Positions 13,890 through 25,900 of a stretch of DNA of 64,000 nucleotides are shown in pieces. Within the stretch, counting starts at the first letter, position 1, and each line of letters begins with the position of its first letter. The stretch is from Owenia fusiformis (lineage: Eukaryota > Annelida > Polychaeta > Sabellida > Oweniidae), in contig CAIIXF020000047.1 in assembly GCA_903813345.2 (NCBI GenBank), forward strand, positions 1-64,000, read 5' to 3'. The notes beneath the pieces are model-generated. The model ran no database searches. It had not been told where the DNA came from and worked only from the letters and a program-made list of their open reading frames with translations. The position numbers and the translations under genes were made by a program.

Positions 13890-14078
13890 TCACAACGTTA
13901 AGTGGAACTTTTGTGTCATTTGCATTTTTTCTTGTTTTGCTACAAAATATACACAGGCGGGGAGACATTTTTGCGGGTAATATATAAGTGGGATATTTGG
14001 CGGCGGGTTCATGGTTATGATTCGTTTATTCGATTGTTTTCGCTTACGAGTAGAGATGCCTTTTGCAACATTTGTCAT
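13890..14078 (-). pseudogene. Zinc-finger-like ORF remnant, element copy 2
   Basis: Encodes MTNVAKGISTRKRKQSNKRI and then continues in a shifted frame relative to copy 3. The region upstream on the plus strand (13730-13890) preserves the second half (the H-x3-C segment) but no longer in one frame. It is a decayed version of the ORF at 25901-26224. Confidence 0.5.
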
Positions 14079-14834
14079 CCTGCTTGAGGAAGTGTTTAAT
14101 ACTCTGAGATCGATGCTATTTACTATGATTCATTTCAATTAAAATGTAATGTTAATCGATAAGATCATATGTTTTAAAGGAGGAGTAATAGGATTTCAGA
14201 ACTTGTTGATAGCGGAGTACATATGACTAAACTGTTCGGAAAAACACAATAAATACCCTTGTTCAAACTTGAGGTTTGCTTTTTAAAATGTACGCTATTA
14301 AACATCTAATAGCTTTGAAAAATATATGGAAATTAAAAAAAGGATTATGCTATTCGTAAAAATAATGAGTACCTTTCAATCACATCAATCTCCAACTGAT
14401 ATCATCAAATCGCATCCATCCATCCCCCAGTCATCAAGTTCGTTCCTGTTCTCAATCACGCAGAGTAGCATTGTTACTTCATTAAATAATCGATAACTGA
14501 AATATATGCTTTATTGACTCTCTATTTATAGCATTTTGCATGTTGGTTTGTTGATGCGGACACAGCCTTTTTGATTTTTGACACTATGATAAATTCGAGG
14601 CATTTGATTGTGCATGCCTATTAAACGATGTAACACATTCATTTTAAAATTTGTAAACATTTTAATACTAATGGCTCATTCTTTTAGTGTTATATCAAAA
14701 CCATTTGTCATTTGATCATATATTGTATATGATCAACAGAAATTATTTGTGGTTTCTACCTCGACAATGATATAAATAAAATCAGCAAATATAATGTTTT
14801 TAGTAGTACAAAACTAAGATGTTAGTTGCCATGA

Positions 14835-16036
14835 CACTGGCTACCAGCTAGGCTAACTTTGTTAGATTTAATCCAGTAGCTACTGTAACATAATATCCCT
14901 GCTTGATATTCATAGCATCACCACTTGCTGCTGTTGCCTAGCAACATAATGAGCATCAAAATGCCCGAAGTTCTTCCCTTTTTAATGTGTATTTTGAATG
15001 CTTAAAACTAGCCCTTAGACTTACCAAGAGTATCTTTCTCTTGTATAAACTTTTTCTAAAGGGCTTGACTTACTCTTTGATGTTGAGACATTAAGGAGAT
15101 GATGATTCACTTGGGGTAATTTGACATCTAAACTTTTCTACCCATTTCTCTGAGTTTGGATCATCTTAATGTCCATTAACTTTAAACTGATATAGGAAAA
15201 ATTCTCCTGATGGAAAGTTAGTACTTTTTCCTAAGTGTTTAAGTTTAGAGTATCTTCTGCAAGGTTTAAAAGATTTGATTCACTTTCCGCCAGCAGAATT
15301 TGAGAAAATTTAAATCTAAGACACCCCCTCCAACAGCTAATTAGCTTACAGTTGAATCAGTATACACAAATAAGCAAGTACTTAGAAGTGATGGAGGACT
15401 TAAAAATGCAAAAATAAACATTGCAAACACTCAATTTATCAAAATTAATTTATTATATATATATATTATATATATATTATACAGTTGTATGTACATTAGA
15501 CAGTTGCTGTATAATTATGAAAAATCTATGACAGGAAAATGAACCAATTGGAAATAAAAAATAAACAGGGCACCAATCAGCTGATAGGTGAGTAATGAAT
15601 TCTTTGTATTATCATCCTCAACTCAAATAACAAACCATAACACATTTACCCCCCCCCCCCCCGGATGTACCCACCCAGAAATACATACACTCACAAACAT
15701 ATTACACTCAAATACTAGATACACCAAATTAGATTGATACAGATAATTGTGATCCAGAATGATATATAGAGTACTTTCATTTTTAGCTATTAGTATAATT
15801 TAAATTGACTTTGATGATAGATTTTAATTCTACTTGTTAATGTTATGGCAATAAAACATTGTAGTGATGCTTGTGGTCAGATAAATACAGCATAGGCATT
15901 AAGCTCTAGCTGCTCCAATAAGATTCACTGCCTGGCTTATCTTACTAATTACCTTATTAGATGTTTAATGTTAAGAAGCGCCAACTAGTATCTGTTTACA
16001 TAACTAGGATTAAATCTACATAGCTGGCAGCCAGTG
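14835..16036. mobile_element. 1.2 kb CACTG-ended non-autonomous DNA transposon (CMC-like)
   Basis: It begins CACTGGCTACCAGCTA and ends TAGCTGGCAGCCAGTG, imperfect TIRs of 16 bp with one mismatch. It is flanked by ATGA on both sides (14831-14834 and 16037-16040). Copy 1 has the empty site, GCCATGAATTTTCT at about 3121-3134, which proves the insertion. A CAC terminus with a short target duplication fits the CACTA/Mirage/Chapaev group, and four bases favours Chapaev-like. There is no transposase. It contains (TA)n at about 15450-15480 and a 13-C run at about 15650. Confidence 0.8.
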
Positions 16037-16442
16037 ATGAATTATCTAAATATTTTTCTTAGTTTTCGTATATTTGTTCAATCAGTATAAGAAAAAGTAA
16101 ATAAAAAGCAGAAAACCACATTTATGTAACACACTAATTAAACAACGCCATTTGTATCAAGATGTTTATTAAATATTATATAATGATAATCCTTTTCATT
16201 GTATGTATACTTACATTTACGGTTTGGGTCTTTTAGTCTGCATTAAAATTCAAATGAACATTTTTACAATTTTTGACCCTTTGTGATGACAGACAGATTT
16301 CGACCCGAAAGCCGGAAGTTTTTTCAGCAAACAGTATTTTAAAAAAATCAAGACATATGCATCTCCTCAAATATTGGTTCAAATGTCGCTGCGCTATAGT
16401 GTGCTACGATTTCTTCATATTCCCGAGTCATACCATGGACTA

Positions 16443-17043
16443 AAAGGCATGTTCTTATTTCTGTATTCTGTCCTTTGATTGTGTATTAAGTTGAGCTGCA
16501 CGCCAAACGTTAAGATTGTTAAAACGCTTAAAATAAAACTTTATTCCTTTCAATTTACATAAAAATGAAACAGATTAGATTCGAATCTCAGTCACACCAG
16601 CCACTGGTCAAAGGAAGTACAAATATCTATATTAATCAAATGTCTGAGAATTTGATAACTGTCTGTAATCCAATGTTAATTTTATTTAATCAAACTAAGA
16701 AAAGTATAAAGAATAGATGAATTTTAAACTTTTAGAGGGAAAAGTCAAATATGCATTGTAACCCTAAAAATAATTCATTAAAGTGTCGTACACATTTAGG
16801 ATAACATTTATATAAATAAAACAAATAAAGCACAAATCTAATACCCTAATGAATTCATATCGGCGCAAACGGCCCTTGCAATAAAAACGCATCGAAGCAG
16901 GGAATGCTTTGTAAATTCTTCCGAGACTGACTTTTGTTATTTCAAAATTGAAATATGCCAAATTTCTATGAAATAATCAAATAACCACGCGATCTTTTTC
17001 CCTGGATTTTACTCTATTTTAGATTTACCAGAAAATGTTTATA
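16443..17043. other. Non-coding interval
   Basis: About 600 bases between the end of element copy 2 and the mariner. I see no gene, RNA or clear repeat. A 65-codon minus-strand ORF (16764-16961) has no recognisable features. Confidence 0.5.
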
Positions 17044-18138
17044 CGAGGGGTGATCAATAAGTAATGGACTCTTTTTTACACAGATGATTTTTATAGACCA
17101 ATCATTTCGATTTTCTTACCAGTGTTACATCATTCAATTATCTATCAACTCTGAAGATTTGAAGACAAAATATATAATACATGTTGATATATCCTTATTT
17201 CTGTGAAGGAGGTACAGGTACCCCAGGACCGACATTTACGTCACATATTCTGAAGCTATTTTAGCTTGTTTAACGTGCAATGCAGTTGAATGCAGGCTGA
17301 ACAAAACAAACCATTATGGTCATGAATTACCCAATTTTGTTATGCCATGGTTGATTTTGAATATTTTATCATCACTATGTGGTATTCATGCCACATTCAT
17401 TCCACAGGGCCCTCTAAATAGGTTCCATAAAGTGCTACATGTACACAATTCATCATCCTCTTAACTCAAGATTGTGAGACAAGGCTGAATCCATTCTCTG
17501 ACATGGTAGCAAGATGCAGTTGCACGGGTTGTTTTATCATGTTTATTTCATCAATGTCAATAAACCTGCATCCCTTCTCTATAGAAATAAGTAGTATAGA
17601 AATAAACAAGTCACATGTGAGCAGATCTGGACAATATGGTGCATTAGCCAAGGGCTCGATCTTGATTTCCAGGGATATTGTTTTCTGAACATTTTGAGAT
17701 CTGTGGGCAGGTGCATTGTCCATATGGAGTAGGGTGTTCCCTTCTCTCACCACCCCTTTCTTCCACAATGCTTTCTCAAATTGACCTGCAAACCCCTTCC
17801 ATACAACACTCTGACATCACAATACTTTCTGTTTATGTGTTACCAGTCAGCAAAAAATTTCAAACAACACAGCACTTGTTGCACATAAAAAGTTCCAATC
17901 TAACTGAAATTTACCAAACTGGCTAAAAACTGAATATGTGACGTAAATGTCGGTCCCGGGGTACCTGTACCTCCTTCACGGAAATAAGGATATATCAATA
18001 TGTATTATATATTTTGTCTTCAAATCTTCAGAATTGATAGATAATTGAATGATATATCACTGGTAGGAAAATCAAAGGGATTGGTCTATAAAAAGTATCT
18101 GTGTAAAAAAGCGTCCATTACTTATTGATCACCCCTCG
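17044..18138 (-). mobile_element. Mariner-type transposon with long TIRs, internally deleted
   Basis: Ends are CGAGGGGTGATCAATAAGTA and its inverse, flanked by TA on each side (17042-17043 and 18139-18140). The inverted repeats are not the usual ~30 bp: similarity runs about 200 bases inward at each end, to the shared block CCGACATTTACGTCACATAT near 17229-17249 and 17937-17956. The element is 1.1 kb, shorter than a full mariner, and has lost the N-terminal part of its transposase gene. Confidence 0.85.
17466..17768 (-). pseudogene. Mariner transposase C-terminal fragment
   Basis: A 100-codon ORF with two of the catalytic aspartates of the mariner DDD triad, in LHMDNAPAHRS and PYCPDLLTCDLF (family consensus YSPDLAPCDF). 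There are 35 residues between them, one more than the mariner D34D spacing. The first catalytic Asp, the helix-turn-helix DNA-binding domain and the start are missing. It is inactive, but might be mobilised in trans through the intact TIRs. Confidence 0.85.
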
Positions 18139-18743
18139 TATAATGTTGTGATGATTGCGTTTGCTTCTCACGAGTTCATTGAAAAGTTCAGTCGTAAAAC
18201 TTCAGAGATCAAACGACTAATTAGGCACCTGATTGCGAAAGTTTGGTTGCATTTCGATCGCCGGGATTTTACAAACGTATTGTTTAAGTAGCGATCGTGT
18301 TCTTGGGATCTTGATAACTTCCTATTTTAAGTTTTGGGTTGAAAGCAATGAGTATGTCGGACTTTCTCAAGTCCACATATTTCTGTTTTCAAATGAAATA
18401 ATTTCACCCTTGCCGGACTGACTTGTAGATAATGCACGAATCAAGTAGCATGGAGATCAGATAATCAGATTGATTCGTATTTTCGCAATCAGATGAATTA
18501 ACTTATTGTTTTCTCTGATTAATAGGCGGTTTGAAGCTACTTTTAACTGTTTACAGGATTTGTAAATTCGCAATCAGACTGGCTTATTTTAATATTTAGT
18601 AAGTGCAAGAGGAGGGGCTATAATGTAGAACAATAACTGAATAATTTATCACAATTGTTAAATACGCAAACAGAGACAGGTTTAAAAATGAGAATAGAGG
18701 CAAAAAACTCTATTCATGAAATGTAATTAAAACCCGGGAATTA

Positions 18744-19390
18744 AAAGCAATTTAAGACTGTTAGATGATCTCTTCTGTAATCAAGGTGATGTTGGTACAC
18801 TTCCGCCGTCAGAAAAACAAAGACTAAGACAAAGACTATATAGCAATTAATCCTTTTGTAATCATTAAATGTTAGATTCTTATTATTTTGTTGGGAAATG
18901 TTCAGACTTCTGACCAAGATTAATTCATTTATGTTTGTATTTAAAAAAATAGTATTTCAGTCAGACAGACGTTCTAATGAGTTAGAAAAATACATTTGTC
19001 CATTTCCTCTCAAGAAGTTTTCAAAGGTAATCAAGTCGATTTGTTTGAAAGTTCAGCATTGTTTTTCATAACTTGACGCTTCCATGAACAGAATGACTTT
19101 GAAATGAGTTTTTATAATTTTAGCTTTTATACGGACATGCTTATTGTTTTCTATATGAACGTTGTAATTTATTTGATGTAACATCGCCCCCCCCCCCCAA
19201 ATTACAGGTATACAAATTTTGGACAGAATGCTTTAACTTGCAATTAAAAGCAATTTTAGACTGTTAGATGATCTCTTATGTAATCTAGGTGATGTTGGTA
19301 CACTTCCGCATTTAAGAAAATAAAGACTAAGACAAAGAGAACTAAGCAATTAATCCTTTTGTTATCATTAAATGTTAGATTCTTATTTTT
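18744..19390 (+). repeat. Dispersed direct repeat of ~150 bp (two copies)
   Basis: Copy one is 18744-18890 and copy two 19243-19390. Both share GACTGTTAGATGATCTCTT, GTGATGTTGGTACACTTCCG and CATTAAATGTTAGATTCTTA in order. The spacer of about 350 bases is unrelated. Identity is high but not perfect. No coding potential was seen. Confidence 0.8.
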
Positions 19391-19939
19391 TTTATTAGAC
19401 ACTATTAAGACTTCTGCAGGAAATGTGACTGGGGTGTTACAAATATTTATTGCAGGTTGTGTAGACCGTTGATGCTTGATTTAAAGCAAAAACATTGACT
19501 TTTGCACGTTGGTGGCGTTGCGCCTTTTTTAATAATCTTATACCTAAGAAGAGAATCGGCTAAAAAAAATTCGTAGAATACGCGACATTTTTACCATACC
19601 GTGTGCCTATTCGTTTAGCAATTAAATCATAAACCTTTTCTTGAAAAAATAATTTTTGCAGATTTGTTCATTTTTCTACCAGAAATTGCTTGCTCCCCCC
19701 CTCCGTCCCATTTTCACGATCACCGGGTGTGTCTATGGTGTATTGAAATCCTAGAGCAGGATTTTATTTGACCCTAGTTTTCACTCTATTAAACAAGGAT
19801 TGAGATGCGTTTATAATTACGTATATCAAAAAACGAACTGCGAGACGCAAATTATCGAAATTCGTATCCGTAAACGTAACAAATTACGGATGCGGATACG
19901 TTTTAGCTAACCCGTTGTGCGAACCTCTCTATTAAAACT

Positions 19940-20300
19940 CAATAACTGAAAAAGGTCAAATTTCGAAATTTTTCTTGACCAAATTTCAAATTGCTCCCAA
20001 TTGACTAAACTTTTTAAATCATCTACAATTTCCCAGAAACTCAAATGTGACCTTCGTTTTGACCTTTGACATTTGCTTGACCTATAGTAACCTTAAAAAG
20101 GAACCTAGGAACTAACTTAATAACCTATTAGAGAATCGTTTATCATTTTCAAAGTCAAGTTCCAAATTGCTTCAGTTTAAACTAACGTTTTTTTGAAAGT
20201 CAGCGACAAGTTGCTAGAAGTGCGAATCTGACCTTTGATATGTAATTTGACCTATGTTTGACCATATAAGACCAAAACGCCTAAGAGGCCTCCATAAGAT
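19940..20300 (+). repeat. Diverged relative of the AGGTCA-rich satellite
   Basis: Contains AATTTCCCAGAAACT, TGACCTTTGACA and repeated TTTGACC words, in the order found in the satellite module at 33913-53105. It is far more diverged, so it would be an old dispersed copy or a distant homologue. Confidence 0.4.
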
Positions 20301-21000
20301 TGCTTGCAGTCTTAAATCACTAGTTTTCTTAGGATTCGACGGATCCGTGTTATACCCAACAAAATGTTAATTTTGAAGTATAAAACTTAACCGACTCGTA
20401 AGCTAAATTGGAGAACAGATCATTTACCTCTCATAAGTGTCAATGTAGGGTTTAAATTAGAAAAAAAACATTTATACTTAGTCTGATGAGAATATCATGG
20501 GCTTGAGCCTTCGACCAACTTTTAACATGTCATCAAATCCTGTTCTGAATAGACCACATAACCGGTAAAAGTTATCACTTCAATTTCGTGAGGAATTTTC
20601 TTAGTTATTGGTACAAAATTCACCTTTTTGGGTGTACGAGTATTTCTCAAAACTGGTAAATTTTCATCGGGAAATAGAGTTAGATTGTGCTGAAAATACT
20701 CATGGCGTAGAATGATGGAAATAGCGTCATGAATCCCGGGACAATGAATCACAGATCCAAGTACGTCATGATTAATGGTCGAAAATCAAAATATTGACAA
20801 ATTTATAACCTAAAATTGGAGTTGTTTAGATCACGTAACGAATGATATGAAATGATGAGAATTTGGGTTTTTTCAAAGTTTATAATGGCGGCCAATGGGG
20901 AATTTTAGCAAAATATCCCGAAAATTAAATCATTTAAAGGCGAAAGATCTGCGGATGGATTTTGCTGTTTTATATATCAAAATGAACACTTTGTTGGGTC

Positions 21001-21500
21001 NNNNNNNNNNNNNNNNNNNNNNNNNNNNNNNNNNNNNNNNNNNNNNNNNNNNNNNNNNNNNNNNNNNNNNNNNNNNNNNNNNNNNNNNNNNNNNNNNNNN
21101 NNNNNNNNNNNNNNNNNNNNNNNNNNNNNNNNNNNNNNNNNNNNNNNNNNNNNNNNNNNNNNNNNNNNNNNNNNNNNNNNNNNNNNNNNNNNNNNNNNNN
21201 NNNNNNNNNNNNNNNNNNNNNNNNNNNNNNNNNNNNNNNNNNNNNNNNNNNNNNNNNNNNNNNNNNNNNNNNNNNNNNNNNNNNNNNNNNNNNNNNNNNN
21301 NNNNNNNNNNNNNNNNNNNNNNNNNNNNNNNNNNNNNNNNNNNNNNNNNNNNNNNNNNNNNNNNNNNNNNNNNNNNNNNNNNNNNNNNNNNNNNNNNNNN
21401 NNNNNNNNNNNNNNNNNNNNNNNNNNNNNNNNNNNNNNNNNNNNNNNNNNNNNNNNNNNNNNNNNNNNNNNNNNNNNNNNNNNNNNNNNNNNNNNNNNNN
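21001..21500. other. Assembly gap (500 N)
   Basis: Exactly 500 Ns, a conventional unknown-size placeholder. It adjoins the start of the micro-exon array, so further repeat units may be hidden here. Confidence 1.
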
Positions 21501-22076
21501 GTTTGACTTTACTATACAACTATCGAATGAGTGAATAAGGAGTAATTAGTTACGCTTTAGTGGACTGCATTTGACAGTCAATCGTCTTTTGTGTCACACT
21601 GGTTTGGGAAAGCTTCTAATGTGTTCATTCTGCAGCTTAAATAGTTTAAAACAAACAACAGCTCACTCGTTTGTGTTGCTATCTAAGTGAGGTTTGATGT
21701 AAAATAAAAGAAACGAAAAAACGTTCTTAATATGATAACCCTTATGCAGCCAGGGCCTCGAGCTATGATAAATAGTTTTATGTAATTGTAGAACCTATAG
21801 CTTCTCGTAGTTTTTTTTACTTTAAATATTCTCAAAAAGATGTCTCAAGTTAATGCAAGAATAAATTGATAAATTATTTTCCTTCAAACAGAAGTGAACG
21901 CTAAATACAATTGGTACATACTTTACAAGAAATGTAATGTTTCCTTTGACATAACTAAATATTTAAATCATGAGATTGTCTTAGAATTTTCAGACAAACA
22001 AACTTTACCATGCCAATATGTTATGTTAAGTGGCCAAGAAAAAAGTTTCGCAAATTGTTTCAGGGAAATTGCTTAC

Positions 22077-22109
22077 CTGCCTTTCCAAATCAGCAATTCT
22101 CTTTGCTTC
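22077..22109 (-). CDS. Micro-exon A, 33 nt (EAKRIADLERQ)
   Basis: On the minus strand the acceptor is ...TTCTTTCAG and the donor is GTAAGC. The exon is exactly 11 codons in phase 0 and reads EAKRIADLERQ. It is identical at every base to the exons at 22717, 23785 and 33242. The host gene is unknown. The charged, Ala/Ile/Leu-spaced sequence predicts helix. Being phase 0 at both ends, it can be skipped or included without a frameshift. Exon status is inferred from splice sites and conservation; no transcript evidence is available here. Confidence 0.7.
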
Positions 22110-22716
22110 CTGAAAGAAGACGTATAAAATAATGTTTAGTAACAAATCAAAAATAAACGTTTATTATGTAACTATTAATTACAAAAACTGTGACAAACAT
22201 ATTGATAGAAAAGCATAACAATATGATTAATATCTGATTTGCACTTATCTTATTAGATAATTGGGTAAATTTTACCAAATTGATGCAAAGTAAAAGGACT
22301 GAGTTGTTTGAAGAGTGAATCGGAGTAGTTCTTTCATGCATTTTGCTTCTGTTTATTTCCATTCGTGCTTGAGACATTAACCTCATCCGCCCACTAGTAT
22401 TTTAGTTATATAGGCAGATAAATAGAATTGTTTTATCCATATGCGACCCGAACTTTGTTTTGTGGAATAATCATGAAAAATGTCTCAAATTAACCTAAGA
22501 TTAAATAGATAAATAATTTTACTTCAAACTGAAGTGAACGCTAAATACAATTGGTACATACATACAAGAAATGTAATGTTTTCCTTTGACGTAACTTAAT
22601 ATTTAAATCCTGAGCTTGTCTTAGGATTTTCAGGCAAACAAACTTTACCAAACCAATATGTAATATTGAGTGGCCAAGAAAAAAGTTTTGCAAATTGTTT
22701 CAGTGAAATTGCTTAC

Positions 22717-22749
22717 CTGCCTTTCCAAATCAGCAATTCTCTTTGCTTC
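22717..22749 (-). CDS. Micro-exon B, 33 nt (EAKRIADLERQ)
   Basis: Same exon, acceptor CTTTCAG and donor GTAAGC as micro-exon A. The surrounding intron differs from unit A by small indels and substitutions (for example TTTTCCTTTGACG against TTTCCTTTGACA), while the 33 exon bases are unchanged. Confidence 0.7.
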
Positions 22750-23379
22750 CTGAAAGAAGTCGTATAAAAAGATGTTTAGTAACAAATCAAAAATGAATGT
22801 TTACCATGTAACTATTAATTACAAAAAAACGTGGAAAAACATATTTATCTAATACTTACAGATGTGAGTGTTACACAGATCAAGAAACAAAACAATAGGA
22901 TTAATATCTGATTTGATTGATCATTTTTGATGTTATGAGTATTGGCTATCAATTTTTTTCAATTTTCTTCAACACGTATTGTAATGACTTCAGTATGAAG
23001 GAAATGTCCCTTGGTGTTCTGGTCCTGGATTGTGATATTGGTTCTCGATTGGAGGGGGACGGGGATGTTAGACATTGTTACTGTTCACGTTATATCATGG
23101 TTTTGGGAAATATAGCTCACTCGTTTGTGTTGCCATCTAAGTGAGGTTTGATGTAAAATAAAAGAAATGAGAAAACTTTCTTAATATGATAACCCTTATG
23201 CGACCAGGGCCTCGAGCTAAGAGAAATAGTTTAATGTAATTGTAGAAGCTATAGCTTCTCGTAGTGTTTTTACTTTAAATATTCTCAAGCGGGGTAATGT
23301 TACTATTCAAAATAGTGTCATTGTTGATCTAGCAAGATATCCGCAGATGGCTTTATATATGAAAAGGGTAAACATTTAC

Positions 23380-23424
23380 CTCTTCTATTTTTTGTTTTTC
23401 CAAATCAGCAATCCTCTTTGCCTC
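23380..23424 (-). CDS. Micro-exon C, 45 nt (EAKRIADLEKQKIEE)
   Basis: Minus-strand acceptor ...GTATCTTTCAG, donor GTAAAT, 15 codons in phase 0. The first 11 codons match the 33-nt exon at protein level except Lys for Arg at position 10, with KIEE added. The flanking introns are unrelated to those of the 33-nt type, so exon similarity is not just part of a larger duplicated block. Compared with exon E, four of five base differences are synonymous. Confidence 0.7.
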
Positions 23425-23784
23425 CTGAAAGATACATTATAAAATGGTTTTAAAGGCAAATGGAAAGGATGTTTACAAATATGCATTTATGCTTGAGACT
23501 TTAACCTCATCCCCCACCAGTATTTAATCACAAAGGCAGATAAAAAGAATTATTTTATCCCTCTTGGACCCGAACTTTGTTTTGTGGAATAATCATGAAA
23601 TATGTCTCGAATTAATGCAAGATTAAATTGATAAATTATTTTCCTTCAAACAGAAGTGAACGCTAAATACAATTGGTACATACTTTACAAGAAATGTAAT
23701 GTTTCTTTTGACATAACTAAATATTTAAATCATGAGATTGTCTTAGAATTTTCAGATGCAAATTGTTTCAGGGAAATTGCTTAC

Positions 23785-23817
23785 CTGCCTTTCCAAATCA
23801 GCAATTCTCTTTGCTTC
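23785..23817 (-). CDS. Micro-exon D, 33 nt (EAKRIADLERQ)
   Basis: Identical in sequence and splice sites to exons A, B and F. The intron on its donor side has a deletion relative to unit A (sequence jumps from TTTTCAGA to TGCAAATTGTTTC), again outside the exon. It is the last array exon before the inserted TIR element copy 3. Confidence 0.7.
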
Positions 23818-25900
23818 CTGAAAGAAGTCGTATAAAAAAAGATGTTTAGTAACAAATCAAAAATAAACATTTATTATGTAACTATTAATTACAAAAACAT
23901 TGACAAACATATTGATAGAAAAGCATAACAATATGATTATAATATCTGATTTGCACTTATCTTATTAGATAATTTGGTAAATTATACCAAATTGATGCAA
24001 AGTAAAAGGACTGAGTTGTTTGAAGAGTGAATCGGAGTAGTTCTTTCATGCATTTTGCTTGTGTTATTCATCTAAGAACATTGATACACTTTAGAACAGT
24101 TTTATTGAATACAAGATTGCACCATATTACCCCGAAAATGTTTTTTTTTTATTTCAAGGTTTATCTATTTATTTTCATTTTTCAAACTTCAGAGGACTAG
24201 GAAACATTGATTATGAACGCTTTTGAATAATATATATATATTATATATATATATTATATAATATTCATGGAAGCAAATAATTTCTAAAATTTGTGTAATT
24301 GGTACCCATTCCTTAATCCCTAACATTTTATATTTGAGGAATTCCCCATATTAATCCAATGGTACAGTTCAAAGCAGATTTTGAGATAACAGGAAAGTAA
24401 ATCATTGACACACAACTTATTTTGCCTCTAATACTTGCCTGTATTAAACCAGTGGGGCGTCAACTGATATGCTATGATATGAAATCTATAGAGGTATTAG
24501 TGAGTCAAATTGTATTTTAAGAATGCTAACTTCTATGACTAGCCACACCTTTATCCTAGCAAGAAGACTGTAAATCGACTAATATATGCTATGAATTTTG
24601 TTTTGTTTTCACTCAGGTTTATAGATGATAATTTGTAGATAATAATAAAGTTTGTTTTTTTATTTGCCATAGCATCTGAAATGTTAGATATATTACATTA
24701 ATGATATGATGACATTTTATCTTCACGGCTAATCATGCTATGTAGTCCATGGTATGATTCTGGAATATGAAGAAATCGTAGCACACTATAGCGCAGCGAC
24801 ATTTGAACCAATATTTGAGGAGATGCATATGTCTTGATTTTTTTAAAATACTGTTTGCTGAAAAAACTTCCGGCTTTCGGGTCGAAATCTGCCTGTCATC
24901 ACAAGGGGTCAAAAATCGTAAAAATGTTCATTTGAATTTTAATGCAGACTAAAAGACACAAACCGTAAATGTAAGTATATATACAATTAAAGGATTATCA
25001 TTATATAATATTTAATAAACATCTTGATACAAATGGCGTTGTTTAATTAGTGTGTTACATAAATGTGGTTTTCTGCTTTTTATTTATTTTTTCTTATATT
25101 GATTGAACAAATATACGAAAACTAAGCGAAATATTTAGATAATTCATGGCAACTAACATCTTAGTTTTGTACTACTAAAAACATTATATTTGCTGATTTT
25201 ATTTATATCATTGTCGAGGTAGAAACCACAAATAATTTCTGTTGATTATATACAATATGATCAAATGACAAATGGTTTTGATATTACACTAAAAGAATGA
25301 GCCATTAGTATTAAAATGTTTACACATTTTAAAATGAATGTGTTACATCGTTTAATAGGGATGCGCAATCAAATGCCTCGAATTTATCGTAGTGTCAAAA
25401 AACAAAAAGGCTGTGTCCGCGTCAACAAACCAACATACAAAATGCTATAAATAGAGAGTCAATAAAGCATATATTTCAGTTATCGATTATTTAATGAAGT
25501 AACAATGCTACTCTGCGTGATTGAGAGACAGGAACGAACTTGATGACTGGGGGATGGATGGATGCGATTTGATGATATAAGTTGGAGATTGATGTGATTG
25601 AAAGGTACTCATTTAGTTTTACGAATAGCATAATCCTTTTTTAATTTCCATATATTTTTCAAAGCTATTATAGATGTTTAATAGCGTACATTTTAAATAG
25701 CAAACCTCAAGTTTGAACAAGGGTATTTATTGTGTTTTTCCGAACGGTTTAGTCATATGAACTCCGCTATCAACAAGTTCTGAAATCCTATTACTCCTCC
25801 TTTAAAACATGTGATCTTATCGATTAACATTACATTTTAATTGAAATGAATCATAGTATATAGCATCGATCTCAGTGTATTAAACACTTCCTCAAGCAGG

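Larger units (their letters stand above)
7200..16442 (-). mobile_element. TIR element copy 2, composite with nested insertions
   Basis: Bases 7273-7834 repeat bases 1-566 of copy 1 almost exactly, and 12975-16442 resumes the same element through the minisatellite, the ORF and the CCATGGACTA terminus. The left outermost ~65 bases are lost: homology begins at GCGATATTTGACC, without the GTAGCACACTATAGC block present in copy 3. Two younger elements are nested inside: a Helentron (7835-12974) and a CACTG-ended element (14835-16036). Removing them leaves about 2.9 kb of host element. Confidence 0.8.
18139..20999. other. Non-coding interval up to the first gap
   Basis: No supported gene. Contains the direct duplication at 18744-18890/19243-19390 and a satellite-like stretch around 19940-20300, listed separately. 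A 76-codon minus ORF at 20522-20752 has no recognisable domain. Confidence 0.5.
21501..24060 (-). repeat. Duplicated micro-exon locus, block 1
   Basis: Tandem segmental duplication of two unit types. The 33-nt-exon unit recurs around 21838-22345, 22478-22815 and 23597-24060, and is recognisable by GAACGCTAAATACAATTGGTACAT. The 45-nt-exon unit occurs at 23107-23545. A partial copy at 21501-21835 lacks its exon and joins directly to a 33-nt unit. The same units reappear at 30259-30820 and 32940-33337. Small plus-strand ORFs here run through intron sequence and are not conserved between copies. Confidence 0.85.
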
